NCBI GenBank assembly: GCA_964414425.1
Contig: CAYPWL010000047.1
Coordinates: forward strand, 1 to 22,636
Reading direction: 5' to 3'
From: GYS-P2D sp964414425
GTDB taxonomy: Bacteria; Bacteroidota; Bacteroidia; Chitinophagales; Saprospiraceae
Length of the DNA stretch: 22,636 nt
Part shown: in pieces, positions 1-10,345 of the stretch
Layout: the number at the start of each line of letters is the position of its first letter
Numbering within the stretch: the first letter of the stretch is position 1
Position numbers and translations under genes: made by a program
Notes under the pieces: model-generated
Seen by the model: the letters and a program-made list of their open reading frames with translations, nothing else
What the model was told of the DNA's origin: nothing
Databases searched by the model: none

Positions 1-3000
1 TGCGGTAATACGGAGACCACAATGAGTACGATAACCGTAACGCCAGATACAACACCGCCAGTAATAACTCCTCCTGGGCTATTAACCATAGACTGTAGTC
101 TTATCGGCAATGGAGATCCGAGCTTTTTAGTCGATAGTTTATTGGCTAATGTCAGCGCTACAGACGCTTGTGACCCTGATATCATCGTAACTAGTTCGTT
201 TGATTCTGGGTTGATTGATTTGTGTGCTGCTGAGCCATATGACATCACTGTTACGTTTAACGCGACTGATGCTTGTGGAAATGCTGCTATAAGTCAGACA
301 ACAACGATTACAATTATTCCAGATAATACTCCTCCTGTTGCTGTTTGTTGTATGGACTTTTCAACAAGTCTGATATCGGGAGTGACTACTATAGATATCG
401 CAGATATCGATTGTGGATCTTTAGACAATTGTACATCTTCTGATGATCTGACAAGATCAATGTTCCGGATGGTTAATGGAGTAGTAGATCGTGGTGTCAA
501 TGGAGAGTTCTTCACATTAACTGAAGATGAACTTGGAACAAATGAGATCTTTTTGGTAGTCGAGGATTTCTGTGGCAATGCTGATACTTGTAGTGTACAG
601 GTTACAGTAACCAGTGATCCTTCAATAGGATTAGCTAAGCGAGTGAGTCGTGTGATTCCAAGTAGTGATGGATCCAACGTTGTTCAGTACGAATTTAATA
701 TTGAAAATTTTGGTGATGTAAACCTTGAGAATATTCAAGTAGTAGACAATCTTTCCAATATTTTCAACCCATGCGGCATTGTAGATGTCTTATCGATCAC
801 AAGTGACGACTTTACTGTTAATTCAGGATTTAACGGCTCTTCTAATACGGATTTGTTAGTAGGTGACGACAATTTACCTGTGGGCGATAGAGGAAGTATA
901 CTCCTTGAGGTTCTCGTTGATAATTGTAATGGCGAAGAGGGCCCCTTTGATAATACAGCAACAGTATCTGGAGATACTCCAGATGGCAATACGATTATTG
1001 ACATAAGTCAAAACGGAAGTGATCCAGATCCTGACAACGATGGTCCTGAAAACGACGATGAAGTAACGCCTGTCCAATTCGAGTTTTTCTCATTTATAGG
1101 AGCCGCCAAATCTGTAAATGGTTTAGAGGTATTTCAAGATGGAAGTGCACGTATCACCTATAGGTTTACTATTGAGAACTTTGGAAACTTGGTACTGGAT
1201 TCTATTACACTCAAGGATAACTTTACTGGAGTCTTTGATCCATGTATGATTGCAGAGGTCGTGCCTGGCTCATTAACGAGTTCCTTTTTTGAAGTTAACG
1301 AGAACTTCGATGGATTCTCTGATGTAGAGCTATTAGCTATGACTGTGGATAACAGTTTGGACCCAGGTGAAATAGGTACTGTGTTCGTCACGGTGTTAAT
1401 CGATGATTGTGGTAATGACCCAGATCCATTTTTCAACCAAGCTCAGGTTGTCGCTCAAGATGCTAGTGGAACCATAATTAGAGATGATTTATCTAATATT
1501 GGTAACGATCCCGATCCGGACGGGGATAATGATCCTACTAATAATGATATACGTACACCTGTAGATATCGGTTTTAACCCTTCAATAGGTCTTGCCAAAA
1601 GAGTAGTCTCTGGTCCTACCCTAAGAGATGACGGATGTTTTGATGTTGTCTATGAGCTAAACGTTGAGAATACTGGCGATTTGGCCATTGCCAATATTCA
1701 GGTTTCGGACAACCTAACTACCACGTTTGCTAATGCTGACTCATTTTATGTAGTTGGAATAACAAGTGAAGAGTTTGACGTGAATGTCAATTACGATGGA
1801 GGAGTAACTGATGCTGCACTTCTCACAGGTTTTGACACGCTAAATGTCGAGTTTTCTGAAGGTGAGGAAGGATCTATTTTATTAGAAGTGGTTGTCTGCA
1901 GTGAAATGGACATGACATTCAACAATCAAGCTACAGCCTTAGGAACTGCATTGAACAACGAATCTCTAACAGACCTATCAACAGATGGCTCTGATCCAGA
2001 CCCCGAGCGAGACGGTAGTGATAATAACTCAGTACCTACGCCCATAACGCTCGGAACTAATCCAAGCCTTGAGTTGGACAAGAGAATTTCTGAGGGGCCA
2101 ATAGAAAATGCTGATGGCACCTTTGACTTGACTTACGAGATAAGAGTTGAAAACACCGGTGATATCCCATTGGTTATAGACTCTCTATTGGATAGCTTGG
2201 ATGTCACATTTGCCGATGCTGCTGCATGGGAGATCATTAGGTTAGAATCAGAACATTTTGATATCAATGACAACTATGATGGAGCTGGAGACTACAACTT
2301 AATCAATGGTCCAGAAACAATCAATGTGGGTGATGCTGGAGCTGTATTTTTAGGAGTTCGGGTCGCACCTACAGAGACAGCGACGTCATACCTAAATGTT
2401 GCTTCGGTTACTGGAGAGTCCATTATTGGTGGTTCATTAGAAGGAGTAGGATTAAGTGATGTCGCAAATGTGCCTGTAAACTTAGTTTGCCAGAATACAA
2501 TCATCTGTCCAGCATTTCCTGATACCATTATTCAATCTAATGATCAAGGTTGGTGCCTTGCTGTTGTGAATTTCCCATTTGCGGAAGCAGATCTATGTCA
2601 AGAAACCACTGATGTACAGTTCGAGTATTTACTTGAAGGTGTAGGTGTAGACGGACTTCCTAATAATGTATGGTTACCAGGACAACCCTCAGGGTTATCA
2701 TATAATGTTGGTGTGACAGATGTAACAATGAGATACCAATTTTCGCTCAATGGCGAACCTGGCGTATCTGACTCATGTGAGATGGTCATCTATGTTGTAG
2801 ACAAGGAAGCGCCATTGCTAACCGCCAGTATACCTGTCGATGTTACACTGGATTGCTGCACTCCTTTGGACACATTTGAGTTAAGCCAGACTCAAGTAAC
2901 TGATAATTGTGCAGGCTTTGGAGAGATAATGATCACCAGAGATATCATCTCAAACCGATCTGACGATCCTGCAGATTGTGAGTATTACGAATATGTAGAT

Positions 3001-6000
3001 ACGATAAGATGGACTATATCCGATGGGATGGTATCACCAAATGAAGGCGAACCAAACTTAAGTATTTTCGCCCAGGTGGTTACACACATAGATACCATGG
3101 CACCAACAATTATATTGCCGCCAGATCTTATCGTTACGGAGTGTCTGCCTGATACAACATTTAATGTTGTTGACTTTGAAGAAATCGTAGTTGATACAGT
3201 AACCAGACGTTTATTATTAGATGGAGTATGGGTAGAAGTAGAAGAGATTGTAAAAGAAACGATACCTGTCATTGATACTATCGTTAATGGTAATACCTAT
3301 GGTCAGGCATTAGCTTTTGATAAGTGCTCTCCTGATAGTGTAATCATGGCTCAGCTCAGCTACATGGATAGCATCGTTGTGGAGTGTAAAGGAGAAAAAG
3401 AAGCAACCATATTTAGGATATGGTCTGTAAGTGATCCATGTGGCAACAGCACTCGAGCAATACAAGAAATCTCAATAATAGATCGCAACCCACCTGAAAT
3501 AGTATGTCGAGATAGTATAACGATATCTCTTGATGCATCAGGTCAATATATACTGACTAATGAGGATCTCTTACTAAGTATAAGAAGCGCATGTTATGAT
3601 GACTCTGAGCTTGCCGAAGTAACTATTGAACCAAATGTGTTCAACTGTAATGATATTGGTGTACAGAGGGTATTGATTACGGCTACAGATCTTTGTGGTG
3701 GTTCAAGCTCATTCTGCGAGGTATTTGTAGATGTGGTCGATACTTTTGCTCCTGTGCTTAACTGTCCAGATGCACCAATCGTCATATCAGAATTACCTAC
3801 GGATTGTGCAATTGACTTACCTGAGCTTCGTCGGATCATGTCGTCAGCCGATTGTGATGTGACGTTTACAACTGATCCGCCATTGTTTGCAGATGGTCTT
3901 CCATTAGGTGTACAGGAGGTGACTGTTACCGCCACAGATGCATCGGGCAACTCATCCAGTTGTATCATAGCAGTAGATATCCAAGCTGCTCTTGATATTC
4001 CTGAGACCATGACTTGTCTGTCAAGAATCAATCTATCACTTGATCAAAATTGTGAGGCACGCATAAGGCCAGAGATGCTGTTCCTCGGGCCAGATGGTAT
4101 CTGTCCTAACTTCTTGTGCGTAAGCGTACAAGATGAAGAAGGTAATGATCATGCGAATTTCTTTGACACCAGTGATGATGGTCAAGAATTCACGGTAACG
4201 ATCAATGATTGTAACGGCAGCAATAACTCTTGTTGGGGAACCGTACGTATTGAGTTAAAAACAAGTCCGGACATTGTATTCCCTGCTGATACTACCCTAC
4301 TCTGTGTAGAACCAACGGATCCAGACAATCCAAGATTAGGGTACCCGATTGCCACTAATTGTGTTGATGGTTGGACCTTTGATTTCAGGGATACTCATAT
4401 CAACTTTGATAGATGTGATATACCGAGAGCGCGAGTTGAGAGAGTATGGACGATTACTGATCGTCAAGGAGATATCCAGACTGATACGCAGATCATAGAC
4501 ATCCTTCCATTTAATACCGAGCACCTACTCTTCCCTGCTGATATTACGATTGAGGAACCACTCGAATGTGGCGAGGTTGAGGAAACCTTGGATGAAATCG
4601 AAAATGCAGTTCTATCTGCAACTTCTCGTATCCATCCTGATAGCACCGGCTCACCCAATCTATTTGGCATACCTCTTAAGACGAATGGAGGCCTATGTCT
4701 CTTTGCATTAGGTTATGAAGATAGGGTCTTGGAAATCTGTGAAGGATCATTCCAAATATTGAGAGAATGGGAAGTAAGTGATGTTTGTTCCCCATTTGAG
4801 CGAGATGTCAATCCGATATCCCACACTCAAGTCATTACGGTATTCGATACTCGACAGCCACGGTTGCTCAGTGGGCCTGACACGATCTTCATGAGCATAG
4901 ATTTACACACGTGTACATTCAACGGGCCCATACCATATGTTCTCGCTGAGGAAGAATGTTCATTTGCCACATTTGATGCCTATGTAAGTGGCGGTGGATT
5001 CATCACATTTGATGGTGAAGTGAATACTCCAGAATTTGATGTCCAAGGAAATAGGATCCCAGTAGGTAGTCATCAGGTGACTAATGTATTCAAGGATGCC
5101 TGTGGTAATGTAGCGATCTATGATTATACGCTTGTGATCCAAGATTGGATCGCACCTACAGTAATCACTGAAGATACCGTCTCCTTATCTCTTACGCCTC
5201 GACAGGGAGACAATAACAACCTAACTAAAGTTAGAATAGAATCAATAGACGCAGGTTCTAATGATAATAACTGCTCCGAAATAGAAAGGTGTCTTTTATT
5301 AGAAGAAGAGTTTGACAGTCCTATTATGCGCAATGGCGTGCATCTACAGGATGACTTAGGTAGGTTGATGTATACTACTGCTCAAGATTTCTCTGTAGAG
5401 GTATTTGATTATACTTTTTCTGATGGTGTTACTACTATGACCGAGTCTATACCGTATACCTACTGCCGCTCGGAGTTGGCATTTGATTGTATGGACCTTG
5501 GACCACATGGAGTCGTACTCCTCGTCTCAGACTCTTCAGGTAATGTTAACTCTGGACATACAACAGTGGTTATAGAGGACAAAGGCGTCACCCGCTTAAT
5601 CTGCAATGATGTGACAATAGATTGTGGCGAAGACTTCTCTGTTGAGGCGATAGGTATCCCAGAGATGATTGGTTCATCTTGTGGAGAAACTACACTACAC
5701 CATATTGACATAGAGGAGTTCGTGTCCTGTGGAGTTGGACAAATAGAACGTGAATGGTATATAGACTCTGTGTTTGCTTGTAGTCAGATGATTACCATCG
5801 AGGGAACAGGGGCTGAGGCATTTGATCCACTAACTATTAAGTGGCCTGTGCATGCAGATGGTTCTGTACAGTCTGGCATTGCCAGAGCTTGTGATAACAA
5901 TACAATAAGCATAAGCAGTACAGATGTGAATATGGCTGATGAGTTAAGTTGTAATGGAATGGTTAGTACAGCGCCGATCTGGTGTGATACCGACTGCTCC

Positions 6001-8196
6001 TTAGTCGAGGCTAGTTTTGCAGATCAAAGCTTTGATGCATCGGATGGATGCCGTAAAATAATAAGAACTTGGACTGTGATCGATTGGTGTACATTCCAAT
6101 CTAATGAAGGAGCCGACAATGATTTTGATACTGGAGATGATCTATTAATAGCAGTCGATGATAGTGCACTTGGACAAGGGAACTGGGATGCATCTCTACA
6201 AGATGGAGACAGCTGTGAGACTTGTAAGAATGATGCAGACAATTCGACGAGCACTTACTTTAGGTTTACCAATGTAGATCTCGATGGTTTTTATCACTTT
6301 GATCAAATTATTACCATCACTGATGATACCGCTCCTGAGATAGCCGTTGATCGTGAAGTTACATTTGACATAATTGATGGAGCTGATAGCAAAGAAGATA
6401 CTACCGAATGTACCGCATCAGGATCAGTAACCGCCACAGCTACTGATCTATGTGGTAATAATAGTATTGATCCTAATGATCTCACCTGGACAGCCGAGAT
6501 TGTTGATCAGGCAGGTAATCAATTGGATGACGTCACTGGTAGTGGCAATTCTCTTATAGTCTCACTTCCGGAGTCTGGTAGCGACGTAGAGTATACCATT
6601 ACATGGTATGTCACAGACGGATGTAGCAATACAACTCAGACGACGACATCAGTGAACTTTACAGATACAAAGAGCCCTACTCCAGTGTGTATTGAAAGCA
6701 TCAGTACTGCTACTATTACGGGTTCTGGAGAAGCAGTGATCTGGGCAGCGGACTTTGATCAAGGAAGCTTTGATAATTGCTCAGAGGTAACCGTAGGATT
6801 CTTAGATGACAATGATGTCTTGCATCCTAACTTAATCGTGTCATGCGCAGATTTAGATGGTGCTATCGATACGACAATTAGTTTAGACCTCTATGTAGAG
6901 GATGCAAGCGGTAATAGAGACTTTTGTAGCGTCAACTTAAGAGTTGATAACAATCAGGATAATTGCACTGGTGACGAATCAGCTGCAACTACTACGGCTA
7001 CTGGAGTAGTATACAACGAGTCTGAGCAGATGATAGAAAATGCTCAAGTTACACTCAATGGCATAGAGCGTGTCGTAACGGATGTAACAGGGTCGTATAC
7101 TTTTGAAAATATCCGAGAAGATAGGAATCACTTCATTACTGCGAGCTTAACCGATAATCCTCTCAATGGGATCACGGCCATTGATATAGTGCTTATGCAA
7201 CGTCATATACTTGGACTCCAAGAGTTGGATAGTCCTTATAAGCTATTCGCTTCTGATCTTAACATAGATGAACGTATCAGCGCTGTAGATCAGGTCGAAT
7301 TGCGTAGAGCAATATTAGGCTTACAAGACAAGCTTGGAGATGTAGACAGTTGGAAATTCATACCTAAAGAGGTAGCTCCGTCAAGTCAAGCTGATCTATA
7401 TCCTGTACAAGACACTTTACTCATATCAAGATATCAGTCGAATGAGATAGATTTCAACTTGATAGGTGTTAAAATGGGAGATGTAAATGGTGATGCCATT
7501 CCTAATAGTTCCCTTGGTCAGATTCGTCAGACTGAATCCCTATTAATAGAGTCTGCATTTGATGAAGTAAGAGCTGGAGAGGAGGTTGTCATTGATTTCA
7601 CCAGTCAGAAAGAACTGCTCGCACTACAGCTCACACTTGACATCAGCAACTATGAGTTAGTTGAATTGAGATCGGGACGATTTAAAATAACCACAGAGGA
7701 TTACGCAGTTCATGATAACTATATATCGATTATCTGGACAGAGGACTATATCCAGGATGGACATACCTATGAAGAGTGGGAAGTACTCTATAGCCTCGTG
7801 CTGAAGTCTAAGATAGATCAGTCAATCAGTGAAACTTTGAGTATCAACTCAGATATAACAGAATCACTGGCATATACCTCTCTTGAGGAAAGGCTTGAGT
7901 TGAATGGTGAGCACAGAGAAAGAGCTGATGAAGATCTGATCTTATATCAAAACACTCCGAATCCATTCAGAGGTGATACACAGATTAAATTCTATAATCC
8001 AAAGGCGGATGAGGTAGAGGTCACGATATTTGATGCATTAGGTAGATTGGTATACAAGAGTTCACAACAGTATCTCAGAGGTGAGCATACTATCCTGATC
8101 CAACGAGAGGATCTTGATGGGGCGAGTGGTGTATTAACCTACAGGTTAGAATCCACCGAGGATAGTCAAGTCGGTCATATGATTGCTATACAGTAA
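1..8196 (+). CDS. Giant HYR/DUF11-like repeat protein with dockerin-like module and T9SS sorting domain (5' partial)
   Basis: Very large extracellular protein, probably an adhesin or matrix protein exported by the type IX secretion system. The reading frame is open from base 1 (C-G-N-T-E-T-T before the ATG at 22), and that ATG falls inside a HYR-type repeat, so the true start and signal peptide lie upstream. Numbering from that ATG: HYR-like repeats with D-x-x-x-P starts near residues 9 and 101; four ~160-aa DUF11-like repeats starting near 201, 358, 521 and 682 (S-I-G-L-A-K-R type), the first three ending in Asp-rich, possibly Ca-binding linkers (~332-352, 494-515, 656-677); more HYR-like Cys-containing repeats to ~2310, with starts near 927, 1024, 1154, 1240, 1609, 1708, 2102 and 2215; a carboxypeptidase-regulatory-like domain ~2315-2380; a dockerin-like segment ~2383-2490 ending in GDVNGD; a cohesin-like beta domain ~2510-2625; and a T9SS type A C-terminal domain ~2641-2724 (LYQNTPNPF...). 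The domain names are read by eye. Confidence 0.9.
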   Translation, partial: CGNTETTMSTITVTPDTTPPVITPPGLLTIDCSLIGNGDPSFLVDSLLANVSATDACDPDIIVTSSFDSGLIDLCAAEPYDITVTFNATDACGNAAISQTTTITIIPDNTPPVAVCCMDFSTSLISGVTTIDIADIDCGSLDNCTSSDDLTRSMFRMVNGVVDRGVNGEFFTLTEDELGTNEIFLVVEDFCGNADTCSVQVTVTSDPSIGLAKRVSRVIPSSDGSNVVQYEFNIENFGDVNLENIQVVDNLSNIFNPCGIVDVLSITSDDFTVNSGFNGSSNTDLLVGDDNLPVGDRGSILLEVLVDNCNGEEGPFDNTATVSGDTPDGNTIIDISQNGSDPDPDNDGPENDDEVTPVQFEFFSFIGAAKSVNGLEVFQDGSARITYRFTIENFGNLVLDSITLKDNFTGVFDPCMIAEVVPGSLTSSFFEVNENFDGFSDVELLAMTVDNSLDPGEIGTVFVTVLIDDCGNDPDPFFNQAQVVAQDASGTIIRDDLSNIGNDPDPDGDNDPTNNDIRTPVDIGFNPSIGLAKRVVSGPTLRDDGCFDVVYELNVENTGDLAIANIQVSDNLTTTFANADSFYVVGITSEEFDVNVNYDGGVTDAALLTGFDTLNVEFSEGEEGSILLEVVVCSEMDMTFNNQATALGTALNNESLTDLSTDGSDPDPERDGSDNNSVPTPITLGTNPSLELDKRISEGPIENADGTFDLTYEIRVENTGDIPLVIDSLLDSLDVTFADAAAWEIIRLESEHFDINDNYDGAGDYNLINGPETINVGDAGAVFLGVRVAPTETATSYLNVASVTGESIIGGSLEGVGLSDVANVPVNLVCQNTIICPAFPDTIIQSNDQGWCLAVVNFPFAEADLCQETTDVQFEYLLEGVGVDGLPNNVWLPGQPSGLSYNVGVTDVTMRYQFSLNGEPGVSDSCEMVIYVVDKEAPLLTASIPVDVTLDCCTPLDTFELSQTQVTDNCAGFGEIMITRDIISNRSDDPADCEYYEYVDTIRWTISDGMVSPNEGEPNLSIFAQVVTHIDTMAPTIILPPDLIVTECLPDTTFNVVDFEEIVVDTVTRRLLLDGVWVEVEEIVKETIPVIDTIVNGNTYGQALAFDKCSPDSVIMAQLSYMDSIVVECKGEKEATIFRIWSVSDPCGNSTRAIQEISIIDRNPPEIVCRDSITISLDASGQYILTNEDLLLSIRSACYDDSELAEVTIEPNVFNCNDIGVQRVLITATDLCGGSSSFCEVFVDVVDTFAPVLNCPDAPIVISELPTDCAIDLPELRRIMSSADCDVTFTTDPPLFADGLPLGVQEVTVTATDASGNSSSCIIAVDIQAALDIPETMTCLSRINLSLDQNCEARIRPEMLFLGPDGICPNFLCVSVQDEEGNDHANFFDTSDDGQEFTVTINDCNGSNNSCWGTVRIELKTSPDIVFPADTTLLCVEPTDPDNPRLGYPIATNCVDGWTFDFRDTHINFDRCDIPRARVERVWTITDRQGDIQTDTQIIDILPFNTEHLLFPADITIEEPLECGEVEETLDEIENAVLSATSRIHPDSTGSPNLFGIPLKTNGGLCLFALGYEDRVLEICEGSFQILREWEVSDVCSPFERDVNPISHTQVITVFDTRQPRLLSGPDTIFMSIDLHTCTFNGPIPYVLAEEECSFATFDAYVSGGGFITFDGEVNTPEFDVQGNRIPVGSHQVTNVFKDACGNVAIYDYTLVIQDWIAPTVITEDTVSLSLTPRQGDNNNLTKVRIESIDAGSNDNNCSEIERCLLLEEEFDSPIMRNGVHLQDDLGRLMYTTAQDFSVEVFDYTFSDGVTTMTESIPYTYCRSELAFDCMDLGPHGVVLLVSDSSGNVNSGHTTVVIEDKGVTRLICNDVTIDCGEDFSVEAIGIPEMIGSSCGETTLHHIDIEEFVSCGVGQIEREWYIDSVFACSQMITIEGTGAEAFDPLTIKWPVHADGSVQSGIARACDNNTISISSTDVNMADELSCNGMVSTAPIWCDTDCSLVEASFADQSFDASDGCRKIIRTWTVIDWCTFQSNEGADNDFDTGDDLLIAVDDSALGQGNWDASLQDGDSCETCKNDADNSTSTYFRFTNVDLDGFYHFDQIITITDDTAPEIAVDREVTFDIIDGADSKEDTTECTASGSVTATATDLCGNNSIDPNDLTWTAEIVDQAGNQLDDVTGSGNSLIVSLPESGSDVEYTITWYVTDGCSNTTQTTTSVNFTDTKSPTPVCIESISTATITGSGEAVIWAADFDQGSFDNCSEVTVGFLDDNDVLHPNLIVSCADLDGAIDTTISLDLYVEDASGNRDFCSVNLRVDNNQDNCTGDESAATTTATGVVYNESEQMIENAQVTLNGIERVVTDVTGSYTFENIREDRNHFITASLTDNPLNGITAIDIVLMQRHILGLQELDSPYKLFASDLNIDERISAVDQVELRRAILGLQDKLGDVDSWKFIPKEVAPSSQADLYPVQDTLLISRYQSNEIDFNLIGVKMGDVNGDAIPNSSLGQIRQTESLLIESAFDEVRAGEEVVIDFTSQKELLALQLTLDISNYELVELRSGRFKITTEDYAVHDNYISIIWTEDYIQDGHTYEEWEVLYSLVLKSKIDQSISETLSINSDITESLAYTSLEERLELNGEHRERADEDLILYQNTPNPFRGDTQIKFYNPKADEVEVTIFDALGRLVYKSSQQYLRGEHTILIQREDLDGASGVLTYRLESTEDSQVGHMIAIQ

Positions 8197-8199
8197 TAG

Positions 8200-8541
8200 A
8201 TGAAGTACAATCTGAACAAGAAACGATTCAGAGGAGTAAGCAATAATTCCAATGGTGAGGTGAGTAGCTCTACGCTATTCACCTACCATCAGGAAGGTGA
8301 TGTCATCTGGGGTAGCTATGAAGGAGGTGTTATAGTCAGAGGCTCATTAATTGGTAAGGTCACTGAAGACGACATTATAGAGTTCAACTACACCCATATT
8401 AATCAAGACAAGACACTCTTGAGTGGATTCTGTCGATCGACGATTGAGCTATTGGATACGGGCAAACTGCGCTTGCATGAGCAATGGACTTGGACTACTG
8501 GAAAGGAAGGTCAAGGGGAATCTATCGTTGAGGAGGTGTAA
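8200..8541 (+). CDS. Small conserved protein of the family often annotated 'n-acetylglutamate synthase'
   Basis: A 113-aa soluble protein without signal peptide or membrane segment. It matches, from memory, a compact Bacteroidota family of about 110 aa with the landmarks K-K-F-R-x-V-S-N near the start, a Y-H-Q-E-G-D-V-I-W strand, and a R-L-H-E-x-W-x-W-T-x-G segment near the C-terminus. Databases often label this family n-acetylglutamate synthase, but it has no recognisable GNAT acetyl-CoA loop and is far shorter than ArgA, so that name should not be taken as function. The alternating strands (Y-S/G-x-Y-x-G-G, G-x-L-I-G-K-V) suggest a small beta-barrel. The ATG is separated from the TAA of the giant gene by only an in-frame TAG, so it is probably translated from the same mRNA. 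No good Shine-Dalgarno site is visible. Confidence 0.75.
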   Translation: MKYNLNKKRFRGVSNNSNGEVSSSTLFTYHQEGDVIWGSYEGGVIVRGSLIGKVTEDDIIEFNYTHINQDKTLLSGFCRSTIELLDTGKLRLHEQWTWTTGKEGQGESIVEEV

Positions 8542-8630
8542 CTTAATACATCACCATATAATTTATAAATCACAGAATCATTGATGGGTCTTATCTTGCG
8601 CCCTGGTTATGCGATAAAGCTATTTACCAA

Positions 8631-10340
8631 GTGAATAAAGAACATCCCATTCATTTTACCTTATTCTCAAGCTCGATAGATCATATCAAGCTACCAGATA
8701 CGTTCACGTACCCATTTTATTATGAGCCACATGAGCTGTGTCGCATAGCGGCTGACGAGCTACAAAATCATCGACTGATCAATCATCAATTTGATCACAA
8801 CTTCGGTCTTGATTCATCTGAGACGGGTATGGTGATTGGTAAGATGTTTGGTGTTTTAGTGGTTCAGTCTGCAAGAGAGCAATTGGGTTACCTGAGTGCA
8901 TTCTCAGGGAAGTTGGCTGACTCTAATCATCATGAGGGCTTCGTCCCGCCGATTTATGACATGCTTGTGGATGGGAGTCGCTTTAATCAAGAAATCATAG
9001 GCCTTAATGAATACAACCGTCAAGTCGAAGAGTTAGAAAGCGATCCAAGCTATCACAACTCAAAGTCCAATCTAAAAGTTACAGAGCTCAAAGCGAAAGA
9101 AACCATCGCTCAGACTAAGGCCAAAATCAAAGCCGAGAAAGCGGAACGCAAAACACTACGTATAGAACAAAAGTCTATACTCAGCGAAGAGGAGTATACC
9201 GCCCTACTCGATCAACTCGAAAACCAAAGTATCCAGAGCAGCTATTTCCTCAAGGATCAGATCCAATATTGGAAAGATAAAGTCTCAGAAGCTAAGGCGG
9301 CACTTGATGCCGTACAGTCGCGGATCGATGAACTCAAGCGGAAGCGGAAGACCCAGTCTAATGCATTACAGCAACACCTCTTCCAGCAGTACCGATTCTT
9401 AAATGCCGATGGAGAGGAGCAAGATCTATTGGATATATTCTCCGATCGGATGGGGATACCACCTCCTGCTGGATCTGGAGAGTGTGCAGCGCCAAAGCTG
9501 CTCAACTATGCCTATCAGCATCAACTCAAGCCTATCGCTATGGCAGAGTTTTGGTGGGGGCAATCGCCTAAATCACAAGTGCGTAAGCACAAACAATTCT
9601 ACCCAGCCTGCCGATCCAAATGCGAGCCGATCCTCGGACACATGCTCAGGGGACTTGATGTAGATCCTAATCCAATTCAGGACACTACGATTCGAGCAGG
9701 TGAGATTGAGATCATACATGAGGATGAGCATATCGTAGTGATCAATAAGCCACCAGAGTTACTCTCAGTGCCTGGCAAAATCATCACTGACTCCGTCTGG
9801 TCAAGGATGCGTCACCGCTATCCACAGGCAACTGGCCCCCTCATCGTTCATCGATTAGACATGTCTACCTCAGGTATCATGATCGTAGCGTTAACTAAAG
9901 AAGCTCACAAGTACTTACAGTATCAGTTCATCAAGCGCACCGCAGAGAAGAGATACCTCGCCATCTTAAAAGGTAGTTTATCGAAGGAGTCGGGATATAT
10001 ATCATTGCCCTTGCGTGTAGATCTTGACAATCGACCTCATCAATTAGTCTGTTATGATCACGGCAAGAATGCTACCACCTACTGGGAGCTAAATAAATCA
10101 GATGGAACACATACTTGGGTGGACTTCTATCCTAAGACAGGTCGTACACATCAACTACGAGTACACGCTGCACATTCTGATGGCCTCAACGCAGCCATTG
10201 TAGGTGACGACCTTTATGGTGACAGAGCTGACCGCCTCTATCTACATGCTGCTGAGCTTACCATTACACATCCTGTTACTAAGCAATCACAGACTTACGG
10301 ATGCTCCCCAAGTTGGGATGAGGAGCTTTTATCTAATTAG
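8631..10340 (+). CDS. RluA-family pseudouridine synthase with long coiled-coil N-terminal extension
   Basis: Isomerises specific uridines to pseudouridine in structured RNA, probably rRNA or tRNA. The C-terminal ~220 residues (about 345-565) are an RluA catalytic domain with the H-R-L-D-x-x-T-S-G motif (nucleophile D410), followed by K-R-x-Y-L-A and the G-R-T-H-Q-L-R-V-H-A signature. The ~340-residue N-terminal part is not an S4 domain. It opens with a conserved-looking L-P-x-x-F-T-Y-P-F-Y-Y segment (about 21-31) and holds a highly charged coiled coil (~130-245, rich in K/E/Q). At 569 aa it is about twice the size of a typical RluA, as in a two-part subgroup I recall from Bacteroidota and Vibrio. 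The start is GTG at 8631: a stop lies in frame at 8559-8561 with no ATG between, and the next ATG would remove the conserved N-terminal segment. Target position unknown. Confidence 0.88.
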   Translation: MNKEHPIHFTLFSSSIDHIKLPDTFTYPFYYEPHELCRIAADELQNHRLINHQFDHNFGLDSSETGMVIGKMFGVLVVQSAREQLGYLSAFSGKLADSNHHEGFVPPIYDMLVDGSRFNQEIIGLNEYNRQVEELESDPSYHNSKSNLKVTELKAKETIAQTKAKIKAEKAERKTLRIEQKSILSEEEYTALLDQLENQSIQSSYFLKDQIQYWKDKVSEAKAALDAVQSRIDELKRKRKTQSNALQQHLFQQYRFLNADGEEQDLLDIFSDRMGIPPPAGSGECAAPKLLNYAYQHQLKPIAMAEFWWGQSPKSQVRKHKQFYPACRSKCEPILGHMLRGLDVDPNPIQDTTIRAGEIEIIHEDEHIVVINKPPELLSVPGKIITDSVWSRMRHRYPQATGPLIVHRLDMSTSGIMIVALTKEAHKYLQYQFIKRTAEKRYLAILKGSLSKESGYISLPLRVDLDNRPHQLVCYDHGKNATTYWELNKSDGTHTWVDFYPKTGRTHQLRVHAAHSDGLNAAIVGDDLYGDRADRLYLHAAELTITHPVTKQSQTYGCSPSWDEELLSN

Positions 10341-10345
10341 GAAGA

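Noticed and set aside
22..24. ATG at 22 as true start of the giant gene
   Set aside because: The frame is open upstream to base 1 and the codons before it read like the same HYR repeat; no signal peptide follows. The gene is 5' partial.
3594..4031. 145-aa antisense open frame inside the giant gene
   Set aside because: Low-complexity Ser/Thr/Val composition typical of the shadow of a strongly coding frame; no domain or start signal.
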